Shown here one piece after another: positions 6,250-15,072 of a stretch of 43,502 nucleotides of DNA. The notes under the pieces were generated by a model, which saw nothing but the letters and a program-made list of their open reading frames with translations, was not told the DNA's origin and made no database searches. Origin of the DNA: Lachnospiraceae bacterium (lineage in GTDB: Bacteria > Bacillota > Clostridia > Lachnospirales > Lachnospiraceae). Positions within the stretch are counted from its first letter, which is position 1. Each line of letters begins with the position of its first letter. The position numbers and the translations under genes are program-made. The stretch is taken from the NCBI GenBank assembly GCA_021203205.1, contig JAJQBQ010000036.1, positions 1-43,502 of the forward strand, read 5' to 3'.

Positions 6250-8829
6250 CTATTCTTCCGTATCCGCGTCCCCGCCTTCTTCGGCCTGCGTCGTGGCCGC
6301 CGTCACTTCTTCCTCCCCGGTATCGCCGTTCTCGGCTGCCTCCGTTGTGGTTTCCGCCGTGGTGGTCACGGCATCCGCATCCTCTTCTTCCTCCGCGTCC
6401 GCACCGGCATCCTCTTCTTCCGCGTCATCCTCATTTTCGGCTGCCACAGTCGTCGTCTCCGTCTTGTTGGACACGGCGGTGTGAACCGTACAGGTGGCCG
6501 TCGGTTCCGTGCCCGAGGCGTAATATTCCGTGAACGTGGAGGAACAGCCGGAGTTTGCGAGATCTCCCGAGGTCGAGCACACCGTGCATTCTACGATGCT
6601 GTCCGGAACCTCGAAATCCTTATCCTCATAACCGTAGTAATCGTGTATCTGCTGCATGATATCCCGCCACATATATTTGTGGTAGGAAGCATCGCCCAGA
6701 CTCGTGTTTTCATCGTACCCCGTCCAGATGGAGGCCGTCAGATAAGGTGTATATCCGCAGAACCATACATCGTAGGTGTTCGATGTCGTACCGGTCTTGC
6801 CGGCCACCGTCATATTATCAAGTGCGCAGAGCTTACCGGTGCCATGCGCATTTTCAACCACATCCTCCATGGCGCTTGTCAGAAGGTATGCCGTCGACTC
6901 CTTGATGACCTGCTTGGTTGCCGTAGTCGTGTTATCCAGCAGAATGTTTCCATTGTAATCGTATACCACCGTGTAAAGGGTGGGCGTGTGGTACAGACCG
7001 CCGTCCGCGATGGTGGCGTAAGCCGCCGTCATCTCCAGATTTGTGACACCGTCGGTGATGCCGCCCAGCGCCGTCGCCTGCTGAATATCCGTCAGAACCT
7101 CATCCCCGGACACGCGGCTTTCCACCAGCGTGGTGATGCCGAAATCCAGAAGGTAGTCATAGCCCAGCTGCGGCGTAATGTCGGTGAAGACCTTAACCGC
7201 CACAACGTTATTGGAGCGATAAATCGCCTCCCGCACCGTGATGTTGCCCAGATGCCCGCCGCCGGAGTTCGTGACCGCGCGGCCGTTCGCATAGTAATAT
7301 TCTTCGTCTTTCACCACCGTCGCCAGCGTGTACCCGGCCGTATCCAGGGCCGCCGCGTAGGTGGACAATATCTTAAATGTGGATCCCGGCTGCCTCGTTG
7401 CCTGCGTCGCCCGGTTGTAGGAAAGGCTCGCGGTCTTCTCGCCGCGACCGCCGGAGAGGGCCAGCACATAGCCCGTCGTCTGATCCATCACCACAAAGGA
7501 GGCCTGCGGCTGCAGCGTGTAGGTAATGGATTCGCCCAGAACCGTGTCCCCCTCCTGCCACTGCGCTTCCTTATACTCTTCCACCAGCTCGTCGATTTCC
7601 TCCGTCGAGTCAAAAATCAGCTTGAAGGTGGTCTCCCCCAGGAGTGTCTTATGATAATAGGTAATGGAATATTCGCCGTAATTCTCCGTCGTGCCGTCCG
7701 CATGCTCCACGGAATAGCTCCAGGAGAAGGAATACTGGGTCGCCGGGTAGTAGCTGTCGTCGTTGATGACGGAGTCCACGATCTCCTGCACTGCCGAATC
7801 CTGGGTGGACATGATCGTAAGACCGCCGCTGTAAACCGCGTTGCTGGCCTGCGTCGCCGTGTAGCCCTTCTGCTCCATCAGGTCATCGATGACCTGCTCA
7901 TAGAGGGCGTCCACAAAATAGCTGTAGGCCGAGGAGGTCGACGTGGTCGAAATGTCGTTTTGCTGAATGCGGGAATAGACGTCGTCCGCCAGCGCCTCAT
8001 CGTACTCTTCCTTTGTGATGTGGCCGTTCTCATACATGTACTCGAGGCAGGTCGCCCGGCGCTTCGCGTTGTTTTCCGGGTAAGTGATCGGGTTGTAGGC
8101 CGTCGGGTTCTGGGTAATGCTGGCGATGACCGCGCTCTCCGAGATGGTCAGGTCGGCCGCGTCTTTCCCAAAGTAGCGCTTTGCCGCCGCCTGAACGCCC
8201 AGAGTATTGGAGCCAAGGTTAATGGTGTTCAGGTAATATTCCAGAATCTGTGACTTGCTTAAGGTCTCCTCCACCTGCAGCGCCAGATACTGCTCCTGAA
8301 GCTTTCTCTTGAAAAGCGAGCCGTAGGTCTGCGAGTCTGTCCAGGTGGTAAAAACATTATTCTTTAACAGCTGCTGCGTGATGGTGCTGGCACCCTGGGA
8401 GAAGTCCAGCGTAGTAATGGCAATATAGCCCGCGCGGATGATTCCCTTCATGTCAATGCCGTTGTGTTCGTAAAAACGCTCGTCCTCCAGATCGATAAAG
8501 GCCCACAGCAGATGTTCCGGCAGCTCGCTGATGCTGACGGATTCCCGGTTGGAGCCGGTTGTGACAAAGGTTTCGATGACATTTCCGTCCGTATCGAGTA
8601 CTTTGGTCGGATAATCGCTCGGCGCGATGCTGATGTCGTCTACGCTCGGTGCGGTTTCAATGATGGATGATGCCATGCCCAGTGCGAGGCATCCGAGTCC
8701 GACCACGGCGAATACCAGAAGGAAAAGCAGGATTTTTACGCCGATGAAGGTTACTTTCATCGTCATTCGCCTTGGCTGGGATGACAGCTCGCGCTGTTTT
8801 GCTTCAATCGCGTTTCTTGTAAATTTCAT
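6250..8829 (-). CDS. Class A penicillin-binding protein (bifunctional glycosyltransferase/transpeptidase)
   Basis: An 859-residue membrane-anchored enzyme that polymerises and crosslinks peptidoglycan. A short basic cytoplasmic tail and one transmembrane helix (about 29-54) precede the GT51 domain (catalytic Glu in EDERFYEH near 115, then GASTITQQLLKNN). The transpeptidase has all three motifs: STFK near 483, SNN near 539 and KTGT near 678. The ATG at 8829 is chosen because AAGGAG lies 11 bases upstream; a GTG at 8841 overlaps that AAGGAG. The C-terminal ~75 residues are a low-complexity Glu/Asp/Ala/Thr tail, presumably disordered on the outer face. It is of the PBP1A/PonA type. It has its own promoter at 8897-8925 and ends at the bidirectional terminator. 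Confidence 0.95.
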   Translation of the reverse strand: MKFTRNAIEAKQRELSSQPRRMTMKVTFIGVKILLFLLVFAVVGLGCLALGMASSIIETAPSVDDISIAPSDYPTKVLDTDGNVIETFVTTGSNRESVSISELPEHLLWAFIDLEDERFYEHNGIDMKGIIRAGYIAITTLDFSQGASTITQQLLKNNVFTTWTDSQTYGSLFKRKLQEQYLALQVEETLSKSQILEYYLNTINLGSNTLGVQAAAKRYFGKDAADLTISESAVIASITQNPTAYNPITYPENNAKRRATCLEYMYENGHITKEEYDEALADDVYSRIQQNDISTTSTSSAYSYFVDALYEQVIDDLMEQKGYTATQASNAVYSGGLTIMSTQDSAVQEIVDSVINDDSYYPATQYSFSWSYSVEHADGTTENYGEYSITYYHKTLLGETTFKLIFDSTEEIDELVEEYKEAQWQEGDTVLGESITYTLQPQASFVVMDQTTGYVLALSGGRGEKTASLSYNRATQATRQPGSTFKILSTYAAALDTAGYTLATVVKDEEYYYANGRAVTNSGGGHLGNITVREAIYRSNNVVAVKVFTDITPQLGYDYLLDFGITTLVESRVSGDEVLTDIQQATALGGITDGVTNLEMTAAYATIADGGLYHTPTLYTVVYDYNGNILLDNTTTATKQVIKESTAYLLTSAMEDVVENAHGTGKLCALDNMTVAGKTGTTSNTYDVWFCGYTPYLTASIWTGYDENTSLGDASYHKYMWRDIMQQIHDYYGYEDKDFEVPDSIVECTVCSTSGDLANSGCSSTFTEYYASGTEPTATCTVHTAVSNKTETTTVAAENEDDAEEEDAGADAEEEEDADAVTTTAETTTEAAENGDTGEEEVTAATTQAEEGGDADTEE

Positions 8830-8896
8830 AGATGGCTTCACTCCTTACGCGTGTGATTCTCACCTTCTCAGTGGCTTCGGAACATAAATTTGGTGT

Positions 8897-8925
8897 ATTC
8901 TAACACGGATGTTTGGGAAAAGCAA
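8897..8925 (-). promoter_or_regulatory. Promoter of the penicillin-binding protein gene
   Basis: On the minus strand TTGCTT (8920-8925) is 17 bases from TAGAAT (8897-8902), with a TG one base before the -10 (extended -10). The transcript would begin about 60 bases before the start codon. Confidence 0.65.
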
Positions 8926-9004
8926 GCTAATTATCACGGGAGGAATGGGGATGGTAACTTACAAAGTGTTACTATGCATGGAATGAGATTTTTCTCTCAG
9001 TGAC

Positions 9005-9201
9005 GGAGTCCTGCCCCGTGCAGGTTTGCTTGTCGACCAGAAGATTTCTTAGGATTTTTCGACAAAGTTTCTGATTGGCCGGAAGCGCAAACTCGCCCTG
9101 CGGGCTCAAACAGTGCGCTTCCGGAAATTTAGGTTGTGGTCGAAAAATCCTGAAATCTTACTATGGTCGCCTGCGCGGAAACCTGTACGGGACAGGACTC
9201 C
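9005..9201. repeat. 197-bp imperfect palindrome, MITE-like or structured 3' element
   Basis: The outer arms 9005-9027 and 9179-9201 match at 21 of 23 positions as inverted repeats. Inner arms AGGATTTTTCGAC (9051-9063) with GTCGAAAAATCCT (9139-9151) and CCGGAAGCGCA (9079-9089) with TGCGCTTCCGG (9114-9124) nest inside. It lies between the comEC stop and the PBP promoter, so it could be the 3' end of the comEC transcript. No target-site duplication was recognised. Confidence 0.75.
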
Positions 9202-9249
9202 TGTTCATCGTAAATATAGATTCACAGACATGGCTTCGATGACATTATT

Positions 9250-12141
9250 TTACGGCTCTGTGATTTGCAGATTTTTGTACCCTTGCATCTCAACCTTCTC
9301 TCCGTCCGTGGTAAGGGTGAGGGCGCCGCAGGCGAGGGTGGTGCAGGTGGCGGCGCCGGCGGCGGTAAGGCGGGCGAGAGTTTCTTCGGCGGGGTGGCCG
9401 TAGGTGTTTTCGCCGACGGAGATGACTGCGAGGCTCGGGCTTAAGGCGGCCAGGAAGGCTTCGGTGGATGAATATTTTGAGCCGTGGTGCGGGACGCCCA
9501 GCACGGTGATGCGGGAGATGGTGTCGCCGACAGGACCGCTTTCGGTAAGGGTTTTCTCGGTTTCTTCCCCGATGTCGCCCGTCAGCAGCATGGAGAATTT
9601 CCCGCAGGTGACATAGAGGACGCCGGAGCCCTCGTTGGTGTCCGTAAAGTCCGCATCCGCGTCCGGCCAGATGCAGTCGATTTTAAGCTCTCTTTCTTTC
9701 CAGGTTACGCCGGTCATCAGGCGGCAGACCGGCACGTCGTTTTCTTCCGCCGTCTGTACGACGACGGCATAGTTTTCGTCGAGATCCGCCATGTCTGGCA
9801 CAAGCAGACAGCCGACCCGCACACCGGTCTGCGCCTGTTCAAGAATTTCCAGGAGACCGCTGTAGTGGTCGGAATCCACATGGGTCAACACCATGTAGTC
9901 GATTTTTGAGACTCCCGCCCATTTTAAATAAGGAAGAATCCGGTAGGTTCCCACATCCGTTATGCTGGAGCTTCCGCCGTCCACGAGCCAGGTTGTCCCG
10001 GTTTCGCTCTCAAGGAAAATGCCGTTGCCCTGTCCCACATCCAGAAAGACGGTTTTCAGCTTCGGCCTGTTTTTCCCTGTGAGAATGAGAACTGCCGCCG
10101 TCATCAGAATGGTGACAAAACACAGCCTGCGAAGTGCTGCCGCAAAGGTCAGACGGGGCCCCAGCCGCTTTTCTTCGTGAATTTTTTCCCGTTTCCGGTC
10201 TTTTCCGCGAAACCAGGGGAAGATGACCAGAAAATCCATCGCCCGGATGTTTATAAGATGGATTCTTTTTTCGTCCCCGCCATTTTTCTCTGCCTGCCGC
10301 GTCCTTCGGGCCGCGAACGCCAGCACCGCTGCCAGAATACCGTAAAACAGAGCAATTCTTACGGCTGACGGCGCGCCGGTGATGAGGAGACCTCCCGGGA
10401 AGGCAAGTGTTTTTTCACAGAGCCATTCGTAGAAATTCAGGAGTTTTCCGCCTGCCGCAAGCAGCAGACTGCCGCCGGTGCTCCAGACAAATCCCGTCAG
10501 GACACCCAGGATTCCGGCTCCCAGCACCGCACCCATGGAGGGGATGACGATCAGGTTGAGCAGGATGCTGTAGGGTGCAATCTGATAAAAATAATACAGC
10601 TGCACCGGCAGAATAACCGTCTGAATCACCAGACCCGAGAGCAATGCCGTCTTCAGTTTCCCAGTGATTTTCAGGTAGTTCTGCACCATCGGCACTGCCA
10701 GAGCCGCACCGAAGACGGCGCAAAAGGAGAGCTGAAAGCCGGAATAAAACAGGTAATTCGGCTCGAAAAGCAAAATGGTATACGCGGAAAATCCTGCTGC
10801 CGAGAGGAAATCGAATTTCCTGCCGCATTTTCCGGCCAGAATGCGCAGCGCAAACATGGCAACGGCCCGCAGCGCGGACGGACTGCCGCCGGTGAGCATT
10901 CCGTACAGCACCATAAATACAATCCCCGCCGCTGTTGCCGTCCCCTCACGGAGACGCAGCTTTAACCCCCGGTAAACGGCCATGCCGATCAGTGAAATAT
11001 GAAGTCCGGAAATCGCCAGAATGTGCCCGATGCCCCCGGTGCGGAAGGTTTCTTTGTCTTCCGACGAGATCTCGTAGCTTTCTCCCAGCAGCATGCCGCA
11101 GCAGAAGGCAGCTGTCTTCTCGTCTGTCAGCCCGTAAAAGCTGCTGTGAAACGCAAGCCTTATCCTGTACAGCAGGTTTGTCACGGAAAACATCTCTCCC
11201 TCTGCCGTTTTGTACTCATTCAGGGTTGCTTTCAGTCCGATTCCTCTGCTTTCGTAATAGCTTTTTTCATCATAATTGCCGGGATTTGCGGCAGTCTTCA
11301 TCGCGCCGTATGTGGCCGAAAGCGTCACTCGTTTCCCAACATAATACGCGCTGCCGGTCTCCGTACCTTCGGCGTCTTCGCCGGCCTCCCCTTCCGCAAA
11401 CAGATTCCAAAAAGACCATGCGAAATTCTCTTCTCCGCTTTCAGCCAGGGTACTTCCTCCGGTGTAATCAATCACCAGCGCTTTTCGGAAGGCCGCTGTT
11501 TTCTCCCCGGTTTCCGTCTTTATCCCAGCCGTTTCGGAGTCGCCGTTTTCTCCGGCGTAAACCGTCACGTTCTTAAGATAATAGTATACGCCGCTCTCCC
11601 GCTCCTCCGCGTACGTGACTGTCCCGGTCAGAATGACCGTTTCCCCGTCGCAGGCCGAAAGATCCTGCATATATTCCATACCGCAGGTTCGATATCCGAG
11701 CAGCCCGCTCCAAAAGCCGAGGAACAGGCAGACAGGCAGAACCAGGCTGCTTCTTCTTCCCGGTTCTTTCCCCGTTTTTCCTTTTCCTCCGGATCTTCCG
11801 TTTCCCTCCGGTCTTCCGTTTCCCTCCGGTCTTCCGTTTCCCTCCGGTCTCCCGTTTTCCTCCGGTCTTCCGTTTCCCTCCGGTCTCCCGTTTTCCTCCG
11901 GTCTTCCGTTTCCCTCCGGTCTTTCGTTTTCTTTCGTTTCGTATTTTTTCTGCCGTTTTGTTTCTTCGCAGCCGCCCTCTTTTTTCCGTTTCTCCCACAG
12001 AAAAAAGGCCGCAACAAAGAAAAGCTGCAGCCCCAGCGCCGGCAGTGCCACTGCCGTAAAGCTCATTTCCAGTGAAAAAGCAGCCAGTACCTCTCCAAGT
12101 ACGCAGGACACCGCCAGTGCAAATAGCGGTCTCTCTCTCAT
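9250..12141 (-). CDS. comEC: ComEC/Rec2-type DNA uptake channel protein
   Basis: A 963-residue polytopic membrane protein that carries single-stranded DNA across the membrane during transformation. The N-terminal domain (two helices near 1-50, then DUF4131-type OB-like region) leads to the Competence channel domain with many helices (about 330-650; HILAISGLHISLIGMAVYRG is typical). The C-terminal metallo-beta-lactamase-like domain has THVDSDH near 754-759, LLTGD and PHHGS near 884. Residues ~71-118 are eight NGRPEG-type six-residue repeats encoded by an 18-bp minisatellite, which is not usual in the family. The ATG at 12141 has AAAGGA six bases upstream. It is the last gene of a minus-strand group containing comEA, a two-component system and a GerMN lipoprotein. 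Function is clear from family; actual competence of the organism is unknown. Confidence 0.93.
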   Translation of the reverse strand: MRERPLFALAVSCVLGEVLAAFSLEMSFTAVALPALGLQLFFVAAFFLWEKRKKEGGCEETKRQKKYETKENERPEGNGRPEENGRPEGNGRPEENGRPEGNGRPEGNGRPEGNGRSGGKGKTGKEPGRRSSLVLPVCLFLGFWSGLLGYRTCGMEYMQDLSACDGETVILTGTVTYAEERESGVYYYLKNVTVYAGENGDSETAGIKTETGEKTAAFRKALVIDYTGGSTLAESGEENFAWSFWNLFAEGEAGEDAEGTETGSAYYVGKRVTLSATYGAMKTAANPGNYDEKSYYESRGIGLKATLNEYKTAEGEMFSVTNLLYRIRLAFHSSFYGLTDEKTAAFCCGMLLGESYEISSEDKETFRTGGIGHILAISGLHISLIGMAVYRGLKLRLREGTATAAGIVFMVLYGMLTGGSPSALRAVAMFALRILAGKCGRKFDFLSAAGFSAYTILLFEPNYLFYSGFQLSFCAVFGAALAVPMVQNYLKITGKLKTALLSGLVIQTVILPVQLYYFYQIAPYSILLNLIVIPSMGAVLGAGILGVLTGFVWSTGGSLLLAAGGKLLNFYEWLCEKTLAFPGGLLITGAPSAVRIALFYGILAAVLAFAARRTRQAEKNGGDEKRIHLINIRAMDFLVIFPWFRGKDRKREKIHEEKRLGPRLTFAAALRRLCFVTILMTAAVLILTGKNRPKLKTVFLDVGQGNGIFLESETGTTWLVDGGSSSITDVGTYRILPYLKWAGVSKIDYMVLTHVDSDHYSGLLEILEQAQTGVRVGCLLVPDMADLDENYAVVVQTAEENDVPVCRLMTGVTWKERELKIDCIWPDADADFTDTNEGSGVLYVTCGKFSMLLTGDIGEETEKTLTESGPVGDTISRITVLGVPHHGSKYSSTEAFLAALSPSLAVISVGENTYGHPAEETLARLTAAGAATCTTLACGALTLTTDGEKVEMQGYKNLQITEP
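11784..11930 (-). repeat. 18-bp coding minisatellite in comEC
   Basis: About eight tandem 18-base units (plus-strand form CCGTTTCCCTCCGGTCTT with small changes) encode the NGRPEG/NGRPEE repeats in the cytoplasmic or linker part of ComEC. All six frames stay open across it, which explains several overlapping spurious reading frames here. Confidence 0.9.
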
Positions 12142-12257
12142 GCTGTCCTTTCCTGTTTTTATGATTGCTCCGCGGATTGCCCTTTTCCGGATCGAAGAAT
12201 CCGGGCCGTTCCACGGATTACCCTTCCTGAATCGCAGAATCCGGTTGCTTCCGCAGT

Positions 12258-13208
12258 TTACTCTTCCTGAATCAGATAGTCCCAGTTGCTGCTCAGCGCG
12301 CTTCCCAGTGTTATGCTCCCCATCGTCACGTCACTGCTTCCCTCAACCGTGACATAGACATAGCTCACATAGCTTAACTGTGTCAGGGAGTTCACCACGG
12401 AAAACAGCGTGACTTCCTGGCTCACACCCACCATCGTATTCAGAAAATCACTGCTGAAATTGACATAACAGACACTGTCCTGGGTCTGCACGCTCAAAAC
12501 CGTTGTGCCGTCCGGGATCGGGGATATGTAATCCGCCGTATCTTCCCACCCGATCAGCAGATCCAGAATGTGCTGCTCCATGGAGGTATTGATCGGGAAA
12601 GCCCCCTCGATATCATAAGCTTTCAGACCGTTCCCCGAGGAATCTGTGAGATACAGCGTCACCGTCTCCACGCTGTAGAGTTCCATCACCTCATCCGAAG
12701 TCGATGAGAAATTCGACGGCGCCCAGGTCACCGCATTTCCCTCCGCGTCCGACTCCACAACCCCGTCCACCATGAAAGCGACACTGCTTACGCCGTCAAT
12801 CTGGCAGAGTGTGAACACAATGCCGGCATTGCACAGAGACCGTTCGGTGACGCCGAGCGTCCCGTAGGCTGTGGAAAACATGACAACGGCGATGCCGTCC
12901 TCACAGTAGACACCCTCAAAGGTTACCGTGTCCGGGACGACCGATGTCTGGTGAGAGGAGGACGGATTCAAAAGGCACTCCATCATATCCAGCGCGATCT
13001 CATCTGCTTCCAGCGATGTATCCATGGTATATTCCTCGGATATAAATGTCACGCCGTCCGAGGCCAGGTAATAAATACGGTTGCCGGAAGACGACGCCTG
13101 CGTGCTCTCCTCTTCCGTTCCGGCGCCACAACCCGCGGTCAGGCTGCAGATCAGGAGGATGAGCGCCATGAGCAAGGCTGCTATTTTCTTTTTTTTCACA
13201 CTTCCCAC
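12258..13208 (-). CDS. GerMN-domain lipoprotein
   Basis: A 316-residue secreted lipoprotein: basic N-terminus, hydrophobic core and lipobox near LTAGC (Cys26), then two tandem GerMN domains (about 50-165 and 185-310), each with the alternating strand/helix pattern of the family (second: VTLYLTDSSGNGL ... VQTQDSVCYVNFSSDFLN). GerM of Bacillus takes part in sporulation and germination, but GerMN lipoproteins also occur next to WalRK-type kinases in Clostridia. The GTG at 13208 is used because GTGAGG lies five bases upstream; a second GTG at 13199 is possible. It sits between the histidine kinase (200-bp gap with tandem hairpins) and comEC (116-bp gap). A role in sensing or modulating the envelope is inference. 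Confidence 0.85.
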   Translation of the reverse strand: MGSVKKKKIAALLMALILLICSLTAGCGAGTEEESTQASSSGNRIYYLASDGVTFISEEYTMDTSLEADEIALDMMECLLNPSSSHQTSVVPDTVTFEGVYCEDGIAVVMFSTAYGTLGVTERSLCNAGIVFTLCQIDGVSSVAFMVDGVVESDAEGNAVTWAPSNFSSTSDEVMELYSVETVTLYLTDSSGNGLKAYDIEGAFPINTSMEQHILDLLIGWEDTADYISPIPDGTTVLSVQTQDSVCYVNFSSDFLNTMVGVSQEVTLFSVVNSLTQLSYVSYVYVTVEGSSDVTMGSITLGSALSSNWDYLIQEE

Positions 13209-13290
13209 GGCTGCCTCACCATTTCCTTTTTCTCTGCTCCGCCGATGCCCGGCTTTCCCCTGTTACTTTTCACAAACTTCTTCTCAAAAT

Positions 13291-13402
13291 CCGACCGACT
13301 TTTCCATTGCATTCGCAGTCGGCCGGCTTCCTGTTACTTTTCCGAAACCGTCCGACATTCCACGGCTTTCGCTGTCGGTCGGCTTCCGGTTATGTTTGTG
13401 AA
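13291..13402 (-). repeat. Two tandem ~56-bp hairpin units upstream of the GerMN gene
   Basis: Unit 1 (13291-13347) and unit 2 (13348-13402) share the CGGCTTCC-GTTA pattern. Each begins with a near-perfect 10-bp inverted repeat: 13291-13300 with 13317-13326, and 13348-13357 with 13373-13382. A third, partial relative of the tail lies near 13250-13270. They fill the gap between the kinase and lipoprotein genes and may act as an intercistronic RNA structure. Confidence 0.6.
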
Positions 13403-13408
13403 GGACCT

Positions 13409-14878
13409 TTATCCCTGACTTTTTTCCTGCGCGGCGTGTGCCAGCGGAATCTGCACCGTGAAGGTGGTTCCTTCCCCTTCCCTGCTGTAAAGGCGGATTT
13501 CCCCGCCGTGCAGTGAGATCACGTCCTTCGCGATTGCCAGTCCCAGGCCGGTTCCGCCGGATTCCCTGGACCTGGCCTTGTCCACGCGGTAAAAGCGCTC
13601 AAATACCATGGCCTGCTTTTCTTCCGGGATACCGATGCCGGTATCCGCCACCTTGATATAGGCGTGGCGGTGATCCGCATTCAGGGACACGCGCACACGT
13701 CCGTCGATCACATTATACTTGATCGCATTTTCGACCAGGTTTGTGATGGCCATGGACAGTCTGCTCTCATCCACCTCGGCGATGACGGGCCGGAAGCTCT
13801 CCAGTGTCAGCTCCACATTCTTCTGCGCGGCGATCGGCCGCAGGCGCTTTAAGATCGCCTCCACCATGTCGTTCAGGTTGTACTGTTCAAAATTCATCAC
13901 CGCGTGATTGCGGTCCAGCTTCACCATGGTCAGAAGATCCGTCACAATCTCATTTTCCCGATCCAGCTCCGTGACGATATCGCTTAAGAATTCCCGGTAC
14001 AGTTCCGGCGGCACATCCTCCTGCAGAAGAAGGGAGTCCGCCAGAACCTTCATGGACGCGATGGGCGTTTTCAGTTCGTGGGAAACGTTCGAGACAAATT
14101 CCTGTCTGGTCTCTTCCAGCTGGCGCAGCCGGTTCAGAAGCTTGCGGATCGGCTCCTCGATCGCCTCCGTCTCTTTAAAGGTCTGTTCCGGCAGCTCGTC
14201 GTCAAGGCTGCCCTCCGCGATGAGGCTGACCGATTCGGCCGTCTTTTTCAGCGGATGAATGGCCGCCACCGTGATCAGGAAAGCGGCGGCGCCTCCCAGA
14301 AGCAGGATGATCAGCGACCAGAGCTGCATGCTTTCCTTCAGCTCCCCGATCGTCTGGATCACGTCATCCAGGCGGATGACCACAAAAAGAATCCCCAGAA
14401 TCTCGCCGGAGGAATCGTCCGTAATCTGCACGGCATACTCTACCGTACCCGCCTCATCATCATAGTCGATCACCGTGCCGCTCTGCATGCATTTGATGAC
14501 GCTCGGCGTGACGGAGACCTTTCCCTCGTCGACAACATAGCTGTCGCGTATGATGCGCAGATTCTGGTCGATGATCTCCACCCGGCTTTCATAGAGCACC
14601 CCGATAAAATCGATCTCCGTATCAATCAGCGATGATGTCCCCGTGGTCAGGTAATTTTCCGACAGGACATGATTGCGCAGCACCTGGATTTGTGCCGCGA
14701 TCTTATCCTGACGCAGCTCCACGAGCGCATTCATGGCAATTTCCGGCACGAGCAGGTTTAAGATTCCGAGAATCGCGCACATGAACAAAATCAAAAGCGC
14801 GAACAGCATGCCTCGAATGGATGGTCCCAACCGCCATTTTTTCTTTTTTTTGCCTGTTATAACGGCCCCTTCTTCCAT
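13409..14878 (-). CDS. Sensor histidine kinase, HAMP type (WalK/PhoR-like)
   Basis: A 489-residue membrane kinase that phosphorylates the response regulator encoded just upstream. Order: helix 1 (about 23-45), extracytoplasmic sensor of ~140 residues, helix 2 (186-208), HAMP (208-262), dimerisation domain with the H-box SHELKTPI (His267), then the ATPase domain with N-box NLVENAIKYN, G1 DTGIGIPEE and G2 GGTGLGLAIA. The extracellular part resembles a CACHE/PAS-like sensor; its ligand is not visible. The ATG at 14878 has AGGGGAG three bases upstream (slightly short); the frame runs open to 14980 without a better site. The 194-bp gap to the regulator carries two small hairpins (14932-14946 and 15012-15040). 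No cytoplasmic PAS domain is present, unlike Bacillus WalK. Confidence 0.93.
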   Translation of the reverse strand: MEEGAVITGKKKKKWRLGPSIRGMLFALLILFMCAILGILNLLVPEIAMNALVELRQDKIAAQIQVLRNHVLSENYLTTGTSSLIDTEIDFIGVLYESRVEIIDQNLRIIRDSYVVDEGKVSVTPSVIKCMQSGTVIDYDDEAGTVEYAVQITDDSSGEILGILFVVIRLDDVIQTIGELKESMQLWSLIILLLGGAAAFLITVAAIHPLKKTAESVSLIAEGSLDDELPEQTFKETEAIEEPIRKLLNRLRQLEETRQEFVSNVSHELKTPIASMKVLADSLLLQEDVPPELYREFLSDIVTELDRENEIVTDLLTMVKLDRNHAVMNFEQYNLNDMVEAILKRLRPIAAQKNVELTLESFRPVIAEVDESRLSMAITNLVENAIKYNVIDGRVRVSLNADHRHAYIKVADTGIGIPEEKQAMVFERFYRVDKARSRESGGTGLGLAIAKDVISLHGGEIRLYSREGEGTTFTVQIPLAHAAQEKSQG

Positions 14879-14931
14879 GTGCTCCCCTGACCTGTTTCTG
14901 AATCGCCACTGTATCACAGTCCCCGGTTGAA

Positions 14932-15040
14932 GTTCGCGATGCGAACCTCGATACCCGGCAGAAATTTCGAATCTGCTCATCGACTACACTTAAGAGAACG
15001 CCCCGACTTTAGAAATAAATTCGCAATGCGATTTCATTTC
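14932..15040. repeat. Two small hairpins between response regulator and kinase genes
   Basis: GTTCGC (14932-14937) pairs with GCGAAC (14941-14946). GAAATAAATTCGC (15012-15024) pairs imperfectly with GCGATTTCATTTC (15028-15040). Neither is followed by a T run, so they probably tune the relative expression or stability of the two messages rather than terminate transcription. Confidence 0.5.
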
Positions 15041-15072
15041 AGTCAGCCCGTTTGCGAGAGCGGTGAATCGGG

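Noticed and set aside
5938-8253. Long plus-strand reading frame (771 codons) after holA
   Set aside because: It is antisense to the penicillin-binding protein, whose motifs are unmistakable, and it crosses a strong terminator.
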